DNA of 64,000 nucleotides from Bradyrhizobium xenonodulans (GCF_027594865.1 NZ_CP089391.1:7098501-7162500); one strand, 5' to 3'; positions 9,289-18,872 are shown, numbered from the stretch's first letter. The notes: generated by a model not told the origin, from the letters alone. Made by a program: numbers and translations.

Positions 9289-10143
9289 CTACTGCAAGTC
9301 TGCTGGAAAGAACACCGAAGTCGCGTGTGCCGCCACATCTTGCGCGGTGTAGTGCCCTTTGGGATGAAACCCCTCGGTCGTCAGCATCTTAACTTCTGTG
9401 ATCTTTTCCCCCGACACAGCGAGAACCTTGCCCGAATGATCCGCTGCCAACTCCGAGGCCATGAAGAGCACACCTGGAGCGACGTTTCCGGGACTAAGGA
9501 TGGGATCGGGGTCGCCGTCTCGGAGACCTGGAATGTCTGCCCACATCCGCGTAATTGCGTTTGGCGCCACGCCCATGACGCGAATGCCGTACTTGCGGCC
9601 CTCAATGGAGAGAACTCGTATCAAGCCATAGATTCCGGCTTTGGCCGCCCCGTAGTTAGCTTGGCCGAAATTCCCGAACAGTCCTGACGTTGAGGACGTC
9701 ATGATTATGACGCCCGGCCGACCGTTGTCTCTAAGCCACCTCCAAACTGGTAGCGTGCAGCAGTAGGTTCCCTTCAGATGAACCTTTACGACGAGATCCC
9801 AGTCGTCTTCCGTGATCTTGGAAAATGTCCTATCGCGCAAGATGCCTGCATTACAGATCAAGATGTCAACTTGGCCGAAAGCATCGATCGCGGTCCGGAG
9901 AATATTCTCCCCGCCGGCCGGCGTAGATACGTCGTCACCATTGGCCACGGCGCGCCCGCCTGCCGCTATGATGTCGGCCACTACTTTTTCAGCAGCGGCG
10001 CTCGTGCCGGAGCCATCCAGCGTGCTGCCAAGATCGTTGACGACAACGGCCGCACCCTCTTTGGCGAATAGCTTTGCATAAGCCTCACCGAGCCCACCGC
10101 CGGCTCCGGTAACAATCGCCACCTTGCCTTCCAAAAGTCCCAT
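9289..10143 (-). CDS. SDR-family (3R)-hydroxyacyl-CoA dehydrogenase, MFE-2 type
   Basis: A 284-residue short-chain dehydrogenase starting at ATG 10143, which has an AGGAGG ribosome site five bases upstream; longer open frames upstream are not needed. TGAGGGLGEAYA is the nucleotide-binding motif. VVVNDLGSTLDGSGTSA is the insertion typical of the dehydrogenase domain of peroxisomal multifunctional enzyme type 2, and ICNAGILRDRTFSKIT is also highly characteristic. The catalytic part is SSTSGLFGNFGQANYGAAKA (Ser, Tyr, Lys). It would oxidise (3R)-hydroxyacyl-CoA to 3-ketoacyl-CoA with NAD. It lies between the acyl-CoA ligase upstream and the MaoC hydratase downstream, all on the minus strand with gaps of 200-320 bases, consistent with one catabolic block. 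Confidence 0.93.
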   Translation of the reverse strand: MGLLEGKVAIVTGAGGGLGEAYAKLFAKEGAAVVVNDLGSTLDGSGTSAAAEKVVADIIAAGGRAVANGDDVSTPAGGENILRTAIDAFGQVDILICNAGILRDRTFSKITEDDWDLVVKVHLKGTYCCTLPVWRWLRDNGRPGVIIMTSSTSGLFGNFGQANYGAAKAGIYGLIRVLSIEGRKYGIRVMGVAPNAITRMWADIPGLRDGDPDPILSPGNVAPGVLFMASELAADHSGKVLAVSGEKITEVKMLTTEGFHPKGHYTAQDVAAHATSVFFPADLQ

Positions 10144-10461
10144 CCCATCCTCCTCAAATCTCTGCATCGTGAGCACTGCGGGGTTGCCAAAGCACGGTTG
10201 GTTCGGACCAAACAACGGCGACTGCGAGCTAGTGAGCCTTTGCTGGGCAACGAAACTGTCGCGGTCGATCGATCTGCAAATGCCGATCGGTGCACTTCTC
10301 CCTCCTCAGTGCTGAAACACCCGAACCGGTCAGTCAGCAAGGCGGATTTCGATTTCCTCCGGGAGCCTAAGCGGCAACGACATCTTACGTGTCGCGCGGA
10401 CACAAACCGCGTCAAGGTTTAGCCGGGTTCTGCAGCTATCTTTCGAAAGAAACGGCTCCGA
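10144..10461. other. Gap between acyl-CoA ligase and SDR genes
   Basis: About 320 bases without a gene. It should contain the promoter or leader of the SDR at 10143, but I see no clear promoter boxes or hairpin. Confidence 0.35.
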
Positions 10462-11949
10462 TTACGTTTGCTTCTCGAGCGGCTTCATGCGGGCGATACG
10501 CTCGTCGCGCAACTGGGTCCGGCGCACCTTACCTGCCTCGTCGCGCAAAGGCTGCTCAACGAACTCGATGCTGCGGGGCCGCTTATACGTCACCAGCCTC
10601 TCAGCGAGATGTGCGAGCAGCGCATCGGCGGTTAATGCGGGTCGCGCCTGAACAATGGCGTGAATGGACGAGCCCAGGTCCTCATGTGGCAGGCCAATCA
10701 CAGCGCTCGACATCACCAGCGGGTGCTCATCGATCGCCGCCTCGACCTCAGCTGGATAGACGTTGGCGCCGCCGACCAGGATCATATCGGTACGCCGGTC
10801 AGCGAGGTACAGGTATCCATCCGCGTCGAAATAGCCGATGTCGCCGAGGCTCTCCCAACCGCCAGGTAGGGTGCGGGCCGTCGCGCCACGGTAGTGGTAG
10901 GAAGGCTGGGAGCCTTGCCCGCGGCGCATGTAGACCTCGCCAACTTCTCCCGATGGCAGCACATTTCCGTCGGCGTCAAAAACCTTCATTTCACCCACGG
11001 CTACGCGGCCAACCGAGCCGCGATGGTCAAGCCACTCGCGTCCGGTAATGATAGTCCAAGCTTGGCTCTCGGTGCCGGCATAGAGCTCCATGATCACATC
11101 GGGCCCCAACCAGCCAATAAAAGCCTCTTTGAGCCAAGGCGGACAAGGCGCAGCCAAGTGCCAGAGAGTCTTCAGCGAGGAGACGTCATAGCGGCCTCGC
11201 ACCTCCGCGGGCAGTCGCCAAATCCGGCTCATCATAGTGGGAACCAGATAGATCCAACTCACCCTGCGTCGCTCGATCTCAGCGAGCACACCTTCTGGGT
11301 CGAACCGCGGCATAAGCACCAAATGGCCATCCTGAGTGATCGCATCCAAGGCGCACCCGAAGGGGCCGTTGTGGTAGAGCGGCGCCGGAATCAGAGCGGC
11401 TTCGCCTGGACGAAAGCGCCAGCCGCCGGGATCATTAGTCGGCTCGGGCGACGTGAGGCCGGCCAAACCGGAGAGAATGAGCTTCGGCCTGCCTGTCGAG
11501 CCGCCAGAAGTCGCCGCCTGTTTCACTGGAGCCACACGCGGCTCCAGCGGTCGATCGTCATCTGACAGCGCGAGCAGATCGCCGACCGTGACGCGTCGCC
11601 GGGCAGTCTCCATACCGGGCAAGGTGATCACCACCGGCGGATCGGCCAGGTCAACAATGGCTTGCAGTTCGGGACTCGGCAATCGGAAGGACACAGGCTG
11701 AGGCGAAGCGCCCAGCTTCCAGACCGCCCAGCAGGCTTCGATGAAGTCGACGCCGTTGGGCAGACCTATGGTGACCAGGTCGCCGAGCTTGACGCCCAGC
11801 TTCTGCAGCGCGCGCGCGATTCGGTTCGCTCTCGCTTCCAACTGCCTGCACGTCAGGCTGACCTCGCCACAACTAACCGCCGGCGCGTCTGGCGTCGCTT
11901 GGGCTCGGCGAGTCAATTTCTCACCCAAGGAGATCATATCTTCAGCCAT
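10462..11949 (-). CDS. Acyl-CoA synthetase (AMP-forming), copy 1
   Basis: A 495-residue ANL-superfamily acid-CoA ligase that activates a carboxylic acid to its CoA thioester through an acyl-adenylate. The ATP-binding core motif is TSGGSTGRPKLILSG near residue 150, a variant of the usual SGTTGxPK. MELYAGTESQA is the A5 region, GWESLGDIGYFDADGYLY contains the A7 aspartate, DRRTDMILVGGANVYPAEVE is the hinge and A8, and AGKVRRTQLRD near the C-terminus has the catalytic lysine. ATG at 11949 follows GGCGGAA. A second copy of the same length (16165-17649) is very similar throughout, so the pair arose by duplication of a larger block. Downstream come the MFE-2-type SDR and MaoC genes; the natural acid is unknown. 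The GGSTGRPK variant is intact in both copies, so it is probably functional. Confidence 0.93.
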   Translation of the reverse strand: MAEDMISLGEKLTRRAQATPDAPAVSCGEVSLTCRQLEARANRIARALQKLGVKLGDLVTIGLPNGVDFIEACWAVWKLGASPQPVSFRLPSPELQAIVDLADPPVVITLPGMETARRRVTVGDLLALSDDDRPLEPRVAPVKQAATSGGSTGRPKLILSGLAGLTSPEPTNDPGGWRFRPGEAALIPAPLYHNGPFGCALDAITQDGHLVLMPRFDPEGVLAEIERRRVSWIYLVPTMMSRIWRLPAEVRGRYDVSSLKTLWHLAAPCPPWLKEAFIGWLGPDVIMELYAGTESQAWTIITGREWLDHRGSVGRVAVGEMKVFDADGNVLPSGEVGEVYMRRGQGSQPSYHYRGATARTLPGGWESLGDIGYFDADGYLYLADRRTDMILVGGANVYPAEVEAAIDEHPLVMSSAVIGLPHEDLGSSIHAIVQARPALTADALLAHLAERLVTYKRPRSIEFVEQPLRDEAGKVRRTQLRDERIARMKPLEKQT

Positions 11950-12119
11950 TTCCGCCCGACCTCGCCTTCACTCAACCGAACTCCTGCCATAGCATTCGCC
12001 CTGCTGCCAAACCCCCGACGCTCAGATAGCGTTAGCTCGGGCCCACAGAAGAAAAACGCCAACTTCCGGCCGTGTAGCGCTCAGATCAGGCGGGTTTTGC
12101 TGTTTGACGCAGAAGCTCA

Positions 12120-12515
12120 CCATCAGCATCAAGTTAGGTCGCGTTTGGCCGCAACCCACGATCGGCAGTTGTATAGCTTCAGAACGATCATATCGGGCTT
12201 TAAACGACGTGAGTCGGCTCCAAGCGGACGAGTCCCCTCCTGCATTTCGGTCAATATGAAACGTTCTCCTGGCGCGGGCGCGTCCTGAACATCGTCGACG
12301 CGTACGCAGGTGCCGGTCACGAAGTCGGATGACGGCGAGACCAGGAACAGCAAAGTGCTGTCGAGTTGCGCCGGGTTGCCGATGCGCACCCGTGGAAATC
12401 CCTTTTGATGTCACCCACGCGTTGCAGCATGCCATCCATCATTTCAGACGAAAAAGCGCCCGGCGCGATCGCGTTGACATTGATGTTGAATTTCGCCATT
12501 CGACCGCGAGCAGAA
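12120..12515 (-). pseudogene. Decayed C-terminal fragment of an SDR (copy of the gene at 19031-19804)
   Basis: Minus-strand sequence encoding NINVNAIAPGAFSSEMMDGM and, in another frame, RIGNPAQLDSTLLFLVSP plus DFVTGTCVRVDDVQD. These match residues about 190-258 of the intact SDR at 19031-19804. The similarity continues past the stop codon into about 150 bases of 3' flank shared with 18880-19030, so this is a DNA-level duplication. The upstream two thirds of the gene are gone, with a junction to an acyl-CoA dehydrogenase remnant at about 12520-12540. Confidence 0.85.
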
Positions 12516-12539
12516 AATCCAATCGGCATATTGCGCGCG

Positions 12540-12775
12540 CGTCGTCCAACTCTTCTGGCCGTTGGCGATGTAGTGACGGCCATCCTGCACAGCCCATGTC
12601 TTGAGTGAGGCGAGGTCGGAGCCCGCACCGGGCTTTGAGAAGCTCTGACACCACCAATTATCGGCATTTAAAATGCGCGGCAGCTAAGACTTCTTTTGCA
12701 CCTCGTTGCCGAACGTATAAATCACCGCACCTACGAGGGACATACCGAATTTCGCTGTCGATTCCTCTGGCTATT
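12540..12775 (-). pseudogene. Internal fragment of an acyl-CoA dehydrogenase (relic of the 48806-50008 type)
   Basis: Nucleotide similarity to 49540-49745 inside the intact dehydrogenase gene. With frameshifts the minus strand reads through the stretch equivalent to PGAGSDLASLKTRAVRDGDH and YIVNGQKIW, the substrate- and FAD-contact region. Both ends of the gene are missing, so it is non-functional. Confidence 0.8.
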
Positions 12776-12872
12776 GGTATTCTCGGTTCGCCATCATCCA
12801 CAGCAAGCCTACTTGCCCCTCAAATGCGGCGAGGAGAACACAAGTCCTCCCGCCGATCTCTATTCGTCGGTG

Positions 12873-13931
12873 TTACTTAGCTAGCCAGGCCGTAAAGCGT
12901 TGGCGCATCTCATCACTTTTCTCACTCCAAAAACCTGCGTCCACCAGCAGAACACCATCATTGTGGTCCGGCGCATTGGGAATGTTGGGTAGGATCGCCG
13001 GATCAAGGAGCGCGATCGCGTCCTTGCTGCCTAACCCATAGGTGGTGCGGTTTGCGATCTCGGCTTGCACCTGGGGCGAAGCAGCGAAGGCGATGAACTT
13101 GTAGGCCTCTTCTAATCTGGACGTGCCCTTCGGAATCACCCACGCTACACCGTTCAGTAAGGCGGCGTCCCACATGATCTCAAAATGCTTGGCTGAATTT
13201 CTATTGGCGCCATAGATTCGGCCGTTCCAGGCGTCGCTCATGACGACCTCACCATCGGCGAGAAGCTACAGAGGCTGGGCACCCGCCGTCCACCAAACGA
13301 CATCCTTCTTGATCGTGTCGAGTTTCTTGAAGGCACGATCAACGCCGTCTGACGTGCGAAGAATCCTGTAGACGTCCTTGATGGGCACTCCGTCGGCAAT
13401 CAGAGCCCATTCCAGAGGGGGACTCTTATAGAGGCCCCTCTTACCGGGGAATTTCTTTAGATCGAAGAAATCGGCGATGGTCTTCGGGCCGTTCGGTAGC
13501 CTGTCTCTGTCATAAGCAACGACGGTGGCTGAGGCGCTGACTGGCACCCCACAATCTGTGTTGGTGCCCTCGAACTTGGTTCGGTCAAAACCCAGCTTTT
13601 TCCAATCGATTCTCTCGATTGTACCTTCTGCGCACAATTGCTCGACCTGCGACTCGCTGGCCCAGACCACGTCCCAGTTCACGGTCTTGGTGTCAACCAT
13701 GGCGCGGATTTTCGCATTAGTATAATCGTACTCAGCTTCAGTGATCTTTATTCCGGTCGTCTTCGAGAAGGGCTCGAAAACGACTTTGCGTAGGACCTGT
13801 TGGAAGCCCCCGCCCCCAGCGGTGACCGTGAGTTGATCACCTGCAAAGGCTGGATTCGCTAGCGGCGCGAGCACGACCGCTGTCAAGCCTATTACGATCA
13901 AGGCGCTTGCAGTCGTCGATGACGTCCTCAT
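12873..13931 (-). pseudogene. PotD-like ABC solute-binding protein with one in-frame nonsense codon
   Basis: A 352-codon gene in a single reading frame that is whole except for a TAG at 13266-13268. The sibling proteins (20094-21143 and 52730-53788) have glutamine at this position in AQPxQLLADG, so a single C-to-T change (CAG to TAG) explains the break. The N-terminus is a Sec signal peptide, followed by DQLTVTAGGGGFQQVLRKVV, and the C-terminus FWSEKSDEMRQRFTAWLAK is intact, so the lesion looks recent. Downstream of the stop the frame could restart at an internal codon, but this would not give an exported protein. An ATPase fragment lies just upstream, as in the intact operons. The whole unit is the oldest-looking of the four PotABCD-like sets. 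Confidence 0.9.
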
Positions 13932-14029
13932 GGTCTACTCTCTCCCTTCTAGCCACCACCACAATGGAGGCGGCGCAGCCAAAGACCACACCCAAGCTGC
14001 TCGACCGGAGTTTCAGCAGGCGGGTCGAG

Positions 14030-14335
14030 CGCCCCCTTCCATGGTCATGTGCGGAAAGAGAGCGTAGTTCTGGAACAGCATGCCGATGTCGCGCTTGTGC
14101 GGCGGCACGTTCCCAATCGAGCGCCCGGCTAGCAGGATCAAGCCATGGGTGGGTGCCTCAAAGCCGGCCATCATCATGAGGGGCGTCATCTTGCCGGAGC
14201 GGAAGGCCTCAGCATCGTCAGAAACTCGCCCCGCGAGATCTCAAAGTTGAGATTCTTAACGACGAACGTCTTGCCGTCATAAGTCTTCTGATGAACATTG
14301 GAAAACTTGATGAAGGCATCGTTCGTGCCTGGCAT
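14030..14335 (-). pseudogene. Truncated ABC ATPase (PotA-like), frameshifted
   Basis: From ATG 14335 the protein follows the intact PotA-like ATPase ([36 protein letters not shown]). One base is then lost inside the Walker A loop: LRPSAPAR replaces LGPSGSGKT. Past the frameshift the sequence continues in another frame as [33 protein letters not shown] and then stops matching at about 14030. Signature, Walker B and TOBE parts are missing, so about two thirds of the gene has been deleted. Confidence 0.9.
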
Positions 14336-14824
14336 GGCCCGTCCCCCCGTCCTGGCGCTCCCACTGCTACCAGCGCGTCGACACGCGTACCACCAGCCAT
14401 CTGACAGCATTTGTGGAGGACGAGGACGCACTCTGAGACGGCTACGGTTCGCCAAGCGATTCATCGGTCCTCTCGCCCGCGCTGTGACCGATAGACGGCT
14501 CTTATCTTTTGCAAAATGCTAGTGCATTAATCGAGCTGATTTCCGTCGAAGTGGCGACTTCAGAAGTCGAACTTCTGCGGCAATCTGACAAACTCGAAGG
14601 TTTATCCCAGTTTCATCCGTTGGACGAAGTGCTGGGCGAGGAGATACGAAGGACGAGGCCTTTCTGGAGCAGGGACTTGCACTTGCCGTCGACCCTTTTC
14701 GTGCGCGCGAATTTTTCGGTTTGGCGCTTGTTTGTGCAACGCGCGGTATCGACCGTCAACGGTAGAAAGATTCTATGAGAACATGCGCAGTCGCTCCGCG
14801 ACTCAAGCACTCATTCTGCAGACT

Positions 14825-14945
14825 GGCTCGATACCAACGCGCCGCGGACCACGCTGGACAACCTCAAGAAGCTGACTCCTGTCTTCAAGTGCGACGGCTA
14901 GCTGAAGGACGGAAATACATCGCTGCCGCTCACGCGCACATGAGG
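14825..14945 (+). pseudogene. Short thiolase-like relic
   Basis: On the plus strand the frame from 14821 reads TTLDNLKKLTPVFKCDG, a stop, then LKDGNTSLPLT. This matches the loop before the second half of beta-ketothiolases (usually TTLE-LAKLKPVF...DGTVTAGN-S-L-DGA). Nothing thiolase-like is left on either side. The region 14336-14820 shows no other recognisable gene. Confidence 0.45.
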
Positions 14946-15283
14946 ATCACCACCACGGGCGCTGGAAACCGGACCCCGCTCAGTTGATCCATTAAGAACA
15001 GAGAGGGTCCTGGGGCCGCGCCAAAGCCGTGAGGACACACTATCCGGCTTGCGATGGCAGGAGAGGAAGGTGACTGCATGCCGTGCGGGGGGCAACGCTT
15101 TCTCGGCTATCAGATCGCAGTCGCTTGGATGTGTATCCGGTTCTCATAGAAAAAAAGGCGGCACCGCTGGCATCCTCTCGTTCTGCGCTCATCTTAAGGG
15201 CCCGGCAGGGCAACCGTCGATACGGGCGCGACTTTCGCGCGCGACGAGTTTGTCGCTCTCCACCAATCTGAAGGAGCCTCCTG
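14946..15283. other. Gap with no recognisable gene
   Basis: About 340 bases of unsupported short frames downstream of the enoyl-CoA hydratase. No clear terminator hairpin was found for that gene. Confidence 0.35.
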
Positions 15284-16108
15284 TTAGCGCCCTTTGAAAC
15301 GGGGCTTTCTTTTTTCTCGAAACGCTGCAATCCCCTCCTTGTAGTCCTCAGTCATGCTGGTCAGCACCAACTGATCTACATCCATATGGCTCGTGAGATC
15401 ATCAAGCGCGCCGGAAAGACGATTGACGGTTTGCTTGGTCATAGCGACCGGAATTGGTGGCTGCGCGGCAATCTTCTCGGCGAGTTGCGTGGCCGCGTGA
15501 AAACTCGCACCGGGCTCCGTTACCTGCTCCACGATCCCCCAGTCGTACGCCTCATCCGCGGAGATGCGCCGGTCGGCGAGAATGATCGCCTGCTTTGTGC
15601 GGGACGGACCGATTAATTGCAGCATCCGCGGGATGGTCTGCCAACTCATGTTCATGCCTAGCCCGATCTCAGGCACGCGCATGTGGGCGTCTCGCGCCAT
15701 GATACGGAAGTCGAGAGCGACAGCAAGCGCGAGGGCTCCTCCGATACAAAATCCTTCGATCGCGGCGATCGTCACCTGCTCCATTTCGTACCAAGCGCGG
15801 GTGAGTCGAGGTCCGGTCCGGAGCTGACGCCGCAGCGCAGCTACGTCCGGAACTCCACGCGAACCACCGCTTTTCATATCTGCGCCAGCACTGAAGGACT
15901 TCCCGCCGGTCAAAATTACGACTGAGGTTTCCGGGTCGTCATCAAACGTTCGAGCAGCTTTCGTCAGCTCTCGAATTGCGTCCTCGGAAAGCGCGTTGAT
16001 GCGATCACCACGGTCGAACCGTACGACTGCTATACGTCCCTGCGGACCGAGCCCTTTCTCGATCTTTACGAAATCCGCCGAGTCTTCATCCTTGGAGCTT
16101 TCCGGCAT
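15284..16108 (-). CDS. Enoyl-CoA hydratase/isomerase family protein
   Basis: A 274-residue crotonase-fold protein. The oxyanion-hole segments are visible: GGKSFSAGADMKSGGS near residue 70 and IEGFCIGGALALAVALDFR near residue 115. Family members hydrate trans-2-enoyl-CoA to (3S)-hydroxyacyl-CoA or catalyse related reactions. The two catalytic glutamates of standard hydratases are not both evident: the second segment (VPEIGLGMNMSWQTIPRM) has glutamate in PEIGLG but no glutamate at the next position, so isomerase or another crotonase activity is possible. ATG at 16108 follows GGGAG. It sits 56 bases downstream of acyl-CoA ligase copy 2 in the same direction, so the two are probably co-transcribed. 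A decayed copy of its C-terminus is at 32440-32620 on the other strand. Confidence 0.92.
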   Translation of the reverse strand: MPESSKDEDSADFVKIEKGLGPQGRIAVVRFDRGDRINALSEDAIRELTKAARTFDDDPETSVVILTGGKSFSAGADMKSGGSRGVPDVAALRRQLRTGPRLTRAWYEMEQVTIAAIEGFCIGGALALAVALDFRIMARDAHMRVPEIGLGMNMSWQTIPRMLQLIGPSRTKQAIILADRRISADEAYDWGIVEQVTEPGASFHAATQLAEKIAAQPPIPVAMTKQTVNRLSGALDDLTSHMDVDQLVLTSMTEDYKEGIAAFREKRKPRFKGR

Positions 16109-16164
16109 CTGCTTCTCCCTTAAGGGCCGACTGCGGTCATGTTTCCAAAGAGGACCGGCCTCGA

Positions 16165-17649
16165 TCAGGCTTGGCCTTCGGTCAGCTTCATACGGGCAAT
16201 TCGCTCGTCGCGGAGTTGTGTCCGGCGAACTTTGCCAGCCTCGTTGCGCAGGGGCTCTGCGACAAACTCTATGGTGCGCGGGCGCTTATAGGTCACCAGT
16301 CGCTTGGCCAGATGCGCCAACAAGGCATCGGCCGTTAGGCCTGGGCGAGCCTGGACGATCGCGTGGATGGCCGAGCCCATGTCCTCGTGCGGAAGGCCGA
16401 CAACGGCGCTGGACATCACCAGGGGGTGCTCGTCGATTGCGGCCTCGACCTCTGCCGGATAGACGTTAGCGCCGCCGACCAGAATCATGTCAGTGCGCCT
16501 GTCAGCCAAGTAGAGATAGCCTTCTTCGTCGAAGTGCCCGATGTCGCCGAGGCTTTCCCAGCCGCCGGGAAGCGTGCGGGCTGTAGCGCCGCGGTACTGG
16601 TATGTGGGCGGCGCCCCCTCGGGCGGGCGCATGTAGATCTCGCCCACCTCTCTTGGCGGCAACATGTTTCCATCATCGTCGAATGCCTTCATTTCACCTT
16701 CGCTTACACGCCCTACAGAGCCGCGGTGAGCGAGCCATTCGCGTCCGGTGATGGCGGTCCAAGCCTGGGCCTCCGAGCCGCCATAGAGCTCCATGATCAC
16801 GTCAGGCCCAAGCCAACCGATGAAGGCTTCCTTGAGCCACGGCGGGCAGGGCGCAGCGAAGTGCCAGAGCGTTTTGAGTGATGATAGATCGTAGCGGGTC
16901 CGCCTCTCTTCCGGCAGTCGCCAGATTCGACTCATCATCGTGGGCACTAGATAGACCCAGGTTGCTCTGCGCCGCTCGATCTCGGCCAACACACCTTCCG
17001 CGTCGAAGCGCGGCATCAACACCAATTCGGAGCCGTAAACTAACGCCGTCAGGGCGCACCCAAGCGGCCCACCATGATAAAGGGGCGCAGGTATCAGCAC
17101 CGTCTCGCTCCGCCCGAAACGCCAGAAGTCAGGAATCTCCGGCTCAACCCGGGCCAGACCAGGCGAGCCGGACAGGACCAGCTTCGGCCGGCCGGTCGAG
17201 CCGCCCGAGGTCAACGCAATCTTGACCGGCGCCACCCGTGGCACCAGTGGCCGGTCATCATCAGAAAGCGCGAGAAGGTCCTCCACCGTCACGCGCCGCC
17301 GGTCGGTCTCCAGGTCCGCCAATGCGATCACCACCGGCGAGTCAGCCAAGTCGACTATCGCCTTCAATTCAGCGGCGGGCAATCGGAAGGAAACCGGTTG
17401 CGGCGTCGCGCCCAGCTTCCAGATACCCCAGCAGGCCTCGATGAAGTTGATCCCGTTCGGAAGGCCAATTGTGACCAGATCACCGTGCTTGACGCCTAGT
17501 TGCTCCAAGGCGCGGGCGATGCGGTTCGCCCTCGCTTCCAACTGGCCCCACGTGAGAGTTGCTTCGCCACAACTGACTGCCGAGACGTACGGCGTCGCCT
17601 GGGCGCGGCGGGACAGCTTCTCGCCCAACGGGATCATGTCTTCAGTCAT
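16165..17649 (-). CDS. Acyl-CoA synthetase (AMP-forming), copy 2
   Basis: A 494-residue acid-CoA ligase paralogous over its whole length to the one at 10462-11949. It has the same motif set: TSGGSTGRPKLVLSG for the phosphate loop, MELYGGSEAQA, GWESLGDIGHFDEEGYLY, DRRTDMILVGGANVYPAEVE, and the catalytic lysine in EAGKVRRTQLRD. The ATG at 17649 (MTEDMIPLGEKL) aligns with the start of copy 1 (MAEDMISLGEKL); an in-frame TTG two codons earlier is less likely. The two proteins differ mostly in the acyl-pocket half, for example EPEIPDFWRFGRSE against EPTNDPGGWRFRPG, so they may accept related but different acids. It is followed directly by the enoyl-CoA hydratase gene. Confidence 0.93.
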   Translation of the reverse strand: MTEDMIPLGEKLSRRAQATPYVSAVSCGEATLTWGQLEARANRIARALEQLGVKHGDLVTIGLPNGINFIEACWGIWKLGATPQPVSFRLPAAELKAIVDLADSPVVIALADLETDRRRVTVEDLLALSDDDRPLVPRVAPVKIALTSGGSTGRPKLVLSGSPGLARVEPEIPDFWRFGRSETVLIPAPLYHGGPLGCALTALVYGSELVLMPRFDAEGVLAEIERRRATWVYLVPTMMSRIWRLPEERRTRYDLSSLKTLWHFAAPCPPWLKEAFIGWLGPDVIMELYGGSEAQAWTAITGREWLAHRGSVGRVSEGEMKAFDDDGNMLPPREVGEIYMRPPEGAPPTYQYRGATARTLPGGWESLGDIGHFDEEGYLYLADRRTDMILVGGANVYPAEVEAAIDEHPLVMSSAVVGLPHEDMGSAIHAIVQARPGLTADALLAHLAKRLVTYKRPRTIEFVAEPLRNEAGKVRRTQLRDERIARMKLTEGQA

Positions 17650-18049
17650 TGTCAAAGCGTCTTCCGTATAAACGTCTGTTCAATTCAGCCACCTTCGTGT
17701 GAGCAATTCGCCTGCCCCCCGTGGCTTCAAAACAAATTAGCTCGTCTAGCAGACGAAAATCGCCAATTGCGCCAGACCGGTGCAGGTATCAGGCGCCATT
17801 TCCTGATTCGGCGCAGGAGGTCATCGTAGAGAGAAATCAGAGGTGCGCGAGCATTGACGGTACAAAGGACATTGGAAGTTCGCATACATCAACTGAGCGC
17901 AAACACGCGCTGGTACACTCATCCCGACATGCGCTTTGACGCCATGATGGATCTGTCGATATCAGACCACGGTCGATCGACCAGACTGGCTCTCTTGGCG
18001 CGCGCGCGCCGCGCGTTGCGCGGCCCAGTGCAAAGCACGCGAGCACCCG

Positions 18050-18475
18050 GATGCCGCGCAGGCGCTCCGAGCGTCGTCGCAGCAGTTCGATTGTGCTAAG
18101 CAGTGATTGTGGGGCTGATCTCCTCCCGGATGCCGGAAAACATTTTGGCAAAGTGCGCTGCTCGGCGCTAGCCACCGAAAAGAGCCACGACCACCGAGGA
18201 CGTGGGGAAAGCAAAGAGCAACAGGAGATCATACCGGGAAGTATGAGCGGCAGGGTGAACTTGAAGAAAGCCTTGATTGGCGTGGCCCCAAGGCCGGCGG
18301 CCGCAAGCGTCAGCGAGTGGTCGAACCCAGTCAATCTTGCGGTCACGGTAATCACGAGGGTAGCCAGTGTGGTGTGCGCCCGGATCAGCCCTGTATAGGT
18401 GTTTACCCCGACCTCAGGGTAGAAGAAATACACTACCGCGGTAATCACGACCGGCACGACCATAGGCGAGATCAA
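18050..18475 (-). pseudogene. Decayed PotC-like ABC permease fragment
   Basis: Minus-strand remnant of the permease at 50565-51404. It starts abruptly at ISPMVVPVVITAVVYFFYPE and keeps LTGFDHSLTLAAAGLGATPI with FKFTLPLILPGMIS, the cytoplasmic EAA-type loop that docks with the ATPase. The end matches ELLRRRSERLRGIR, reached after a frameshift within the last third. The first two helices are missing. It abuts a fragment of the partner permease. Confidence 0.88.
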
Positions 18476-18477
18476 CA

Positions 18478-18738
18478 GTCATCAAGAGATTGGTCGATCT
18501 GGTGGCAGGGTCGCAAGAAGATGAGCCACCGGGAAGTCCAGCAGAAGCGTCGCGATAGTCATATCGATGCTAATGCCGAGCGTTCGCCAAAACCATCACG
18601 GAATATCGCGTTCTCGTGCGGCGAGGCAACAACCTGACCGTTGGGGCCATACTGGAAGTCCACCGAGCGCAGGAGGTAGTAGGCGCTCTGTTCCGAGGTC
18701 CCACGCTTGAGGAGGCTCCATATGTCGTGCTGCATGGT
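18478..18738 (-). pseudogene. Decayed PotB-like ABC permease fragment
   Basis: Matches 51949-52200 inside the intact permease gene. The best conserved part reads HDIWSLLKRGTSEQSAYYLL and VDFQYGPNGQVVASPHENAI, equivalent to the periplasmic segment of the intact protein. Neither the N-terminus nor the transmembrane core remains. The 5' side on the minus strand joins a porin fragment at about 18738. Confidence 0.85.
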
Positions 18739-18872
18739 CACCGTTGAAACCATATGTGGTGGTCAGTTCCTGGCCCGGCGCCCGTGACGAATACGGAGTC
18801 GACACACCAGCAACGCTTAGGCTTTGGTAGGCTCCGGCCAAGCTTGCCCCTCCGGACATCGCGATTTCAGAA
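18738..18872 (-). pseudogene. Porin fragment fused to permease debris
   Basis: The minus strand encodes SGGASLAGAYQSLSVAGVS and GQELTTTYGFNG, which match YGGASAAGAYQSLGLAGVS and GQQLTTTYGFNG in the intact porin (3449-4966). The similarity covers only about 45 codons and is then joined to the permease remnant. It must have come from a second porin copy. Confidence 0.85.
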
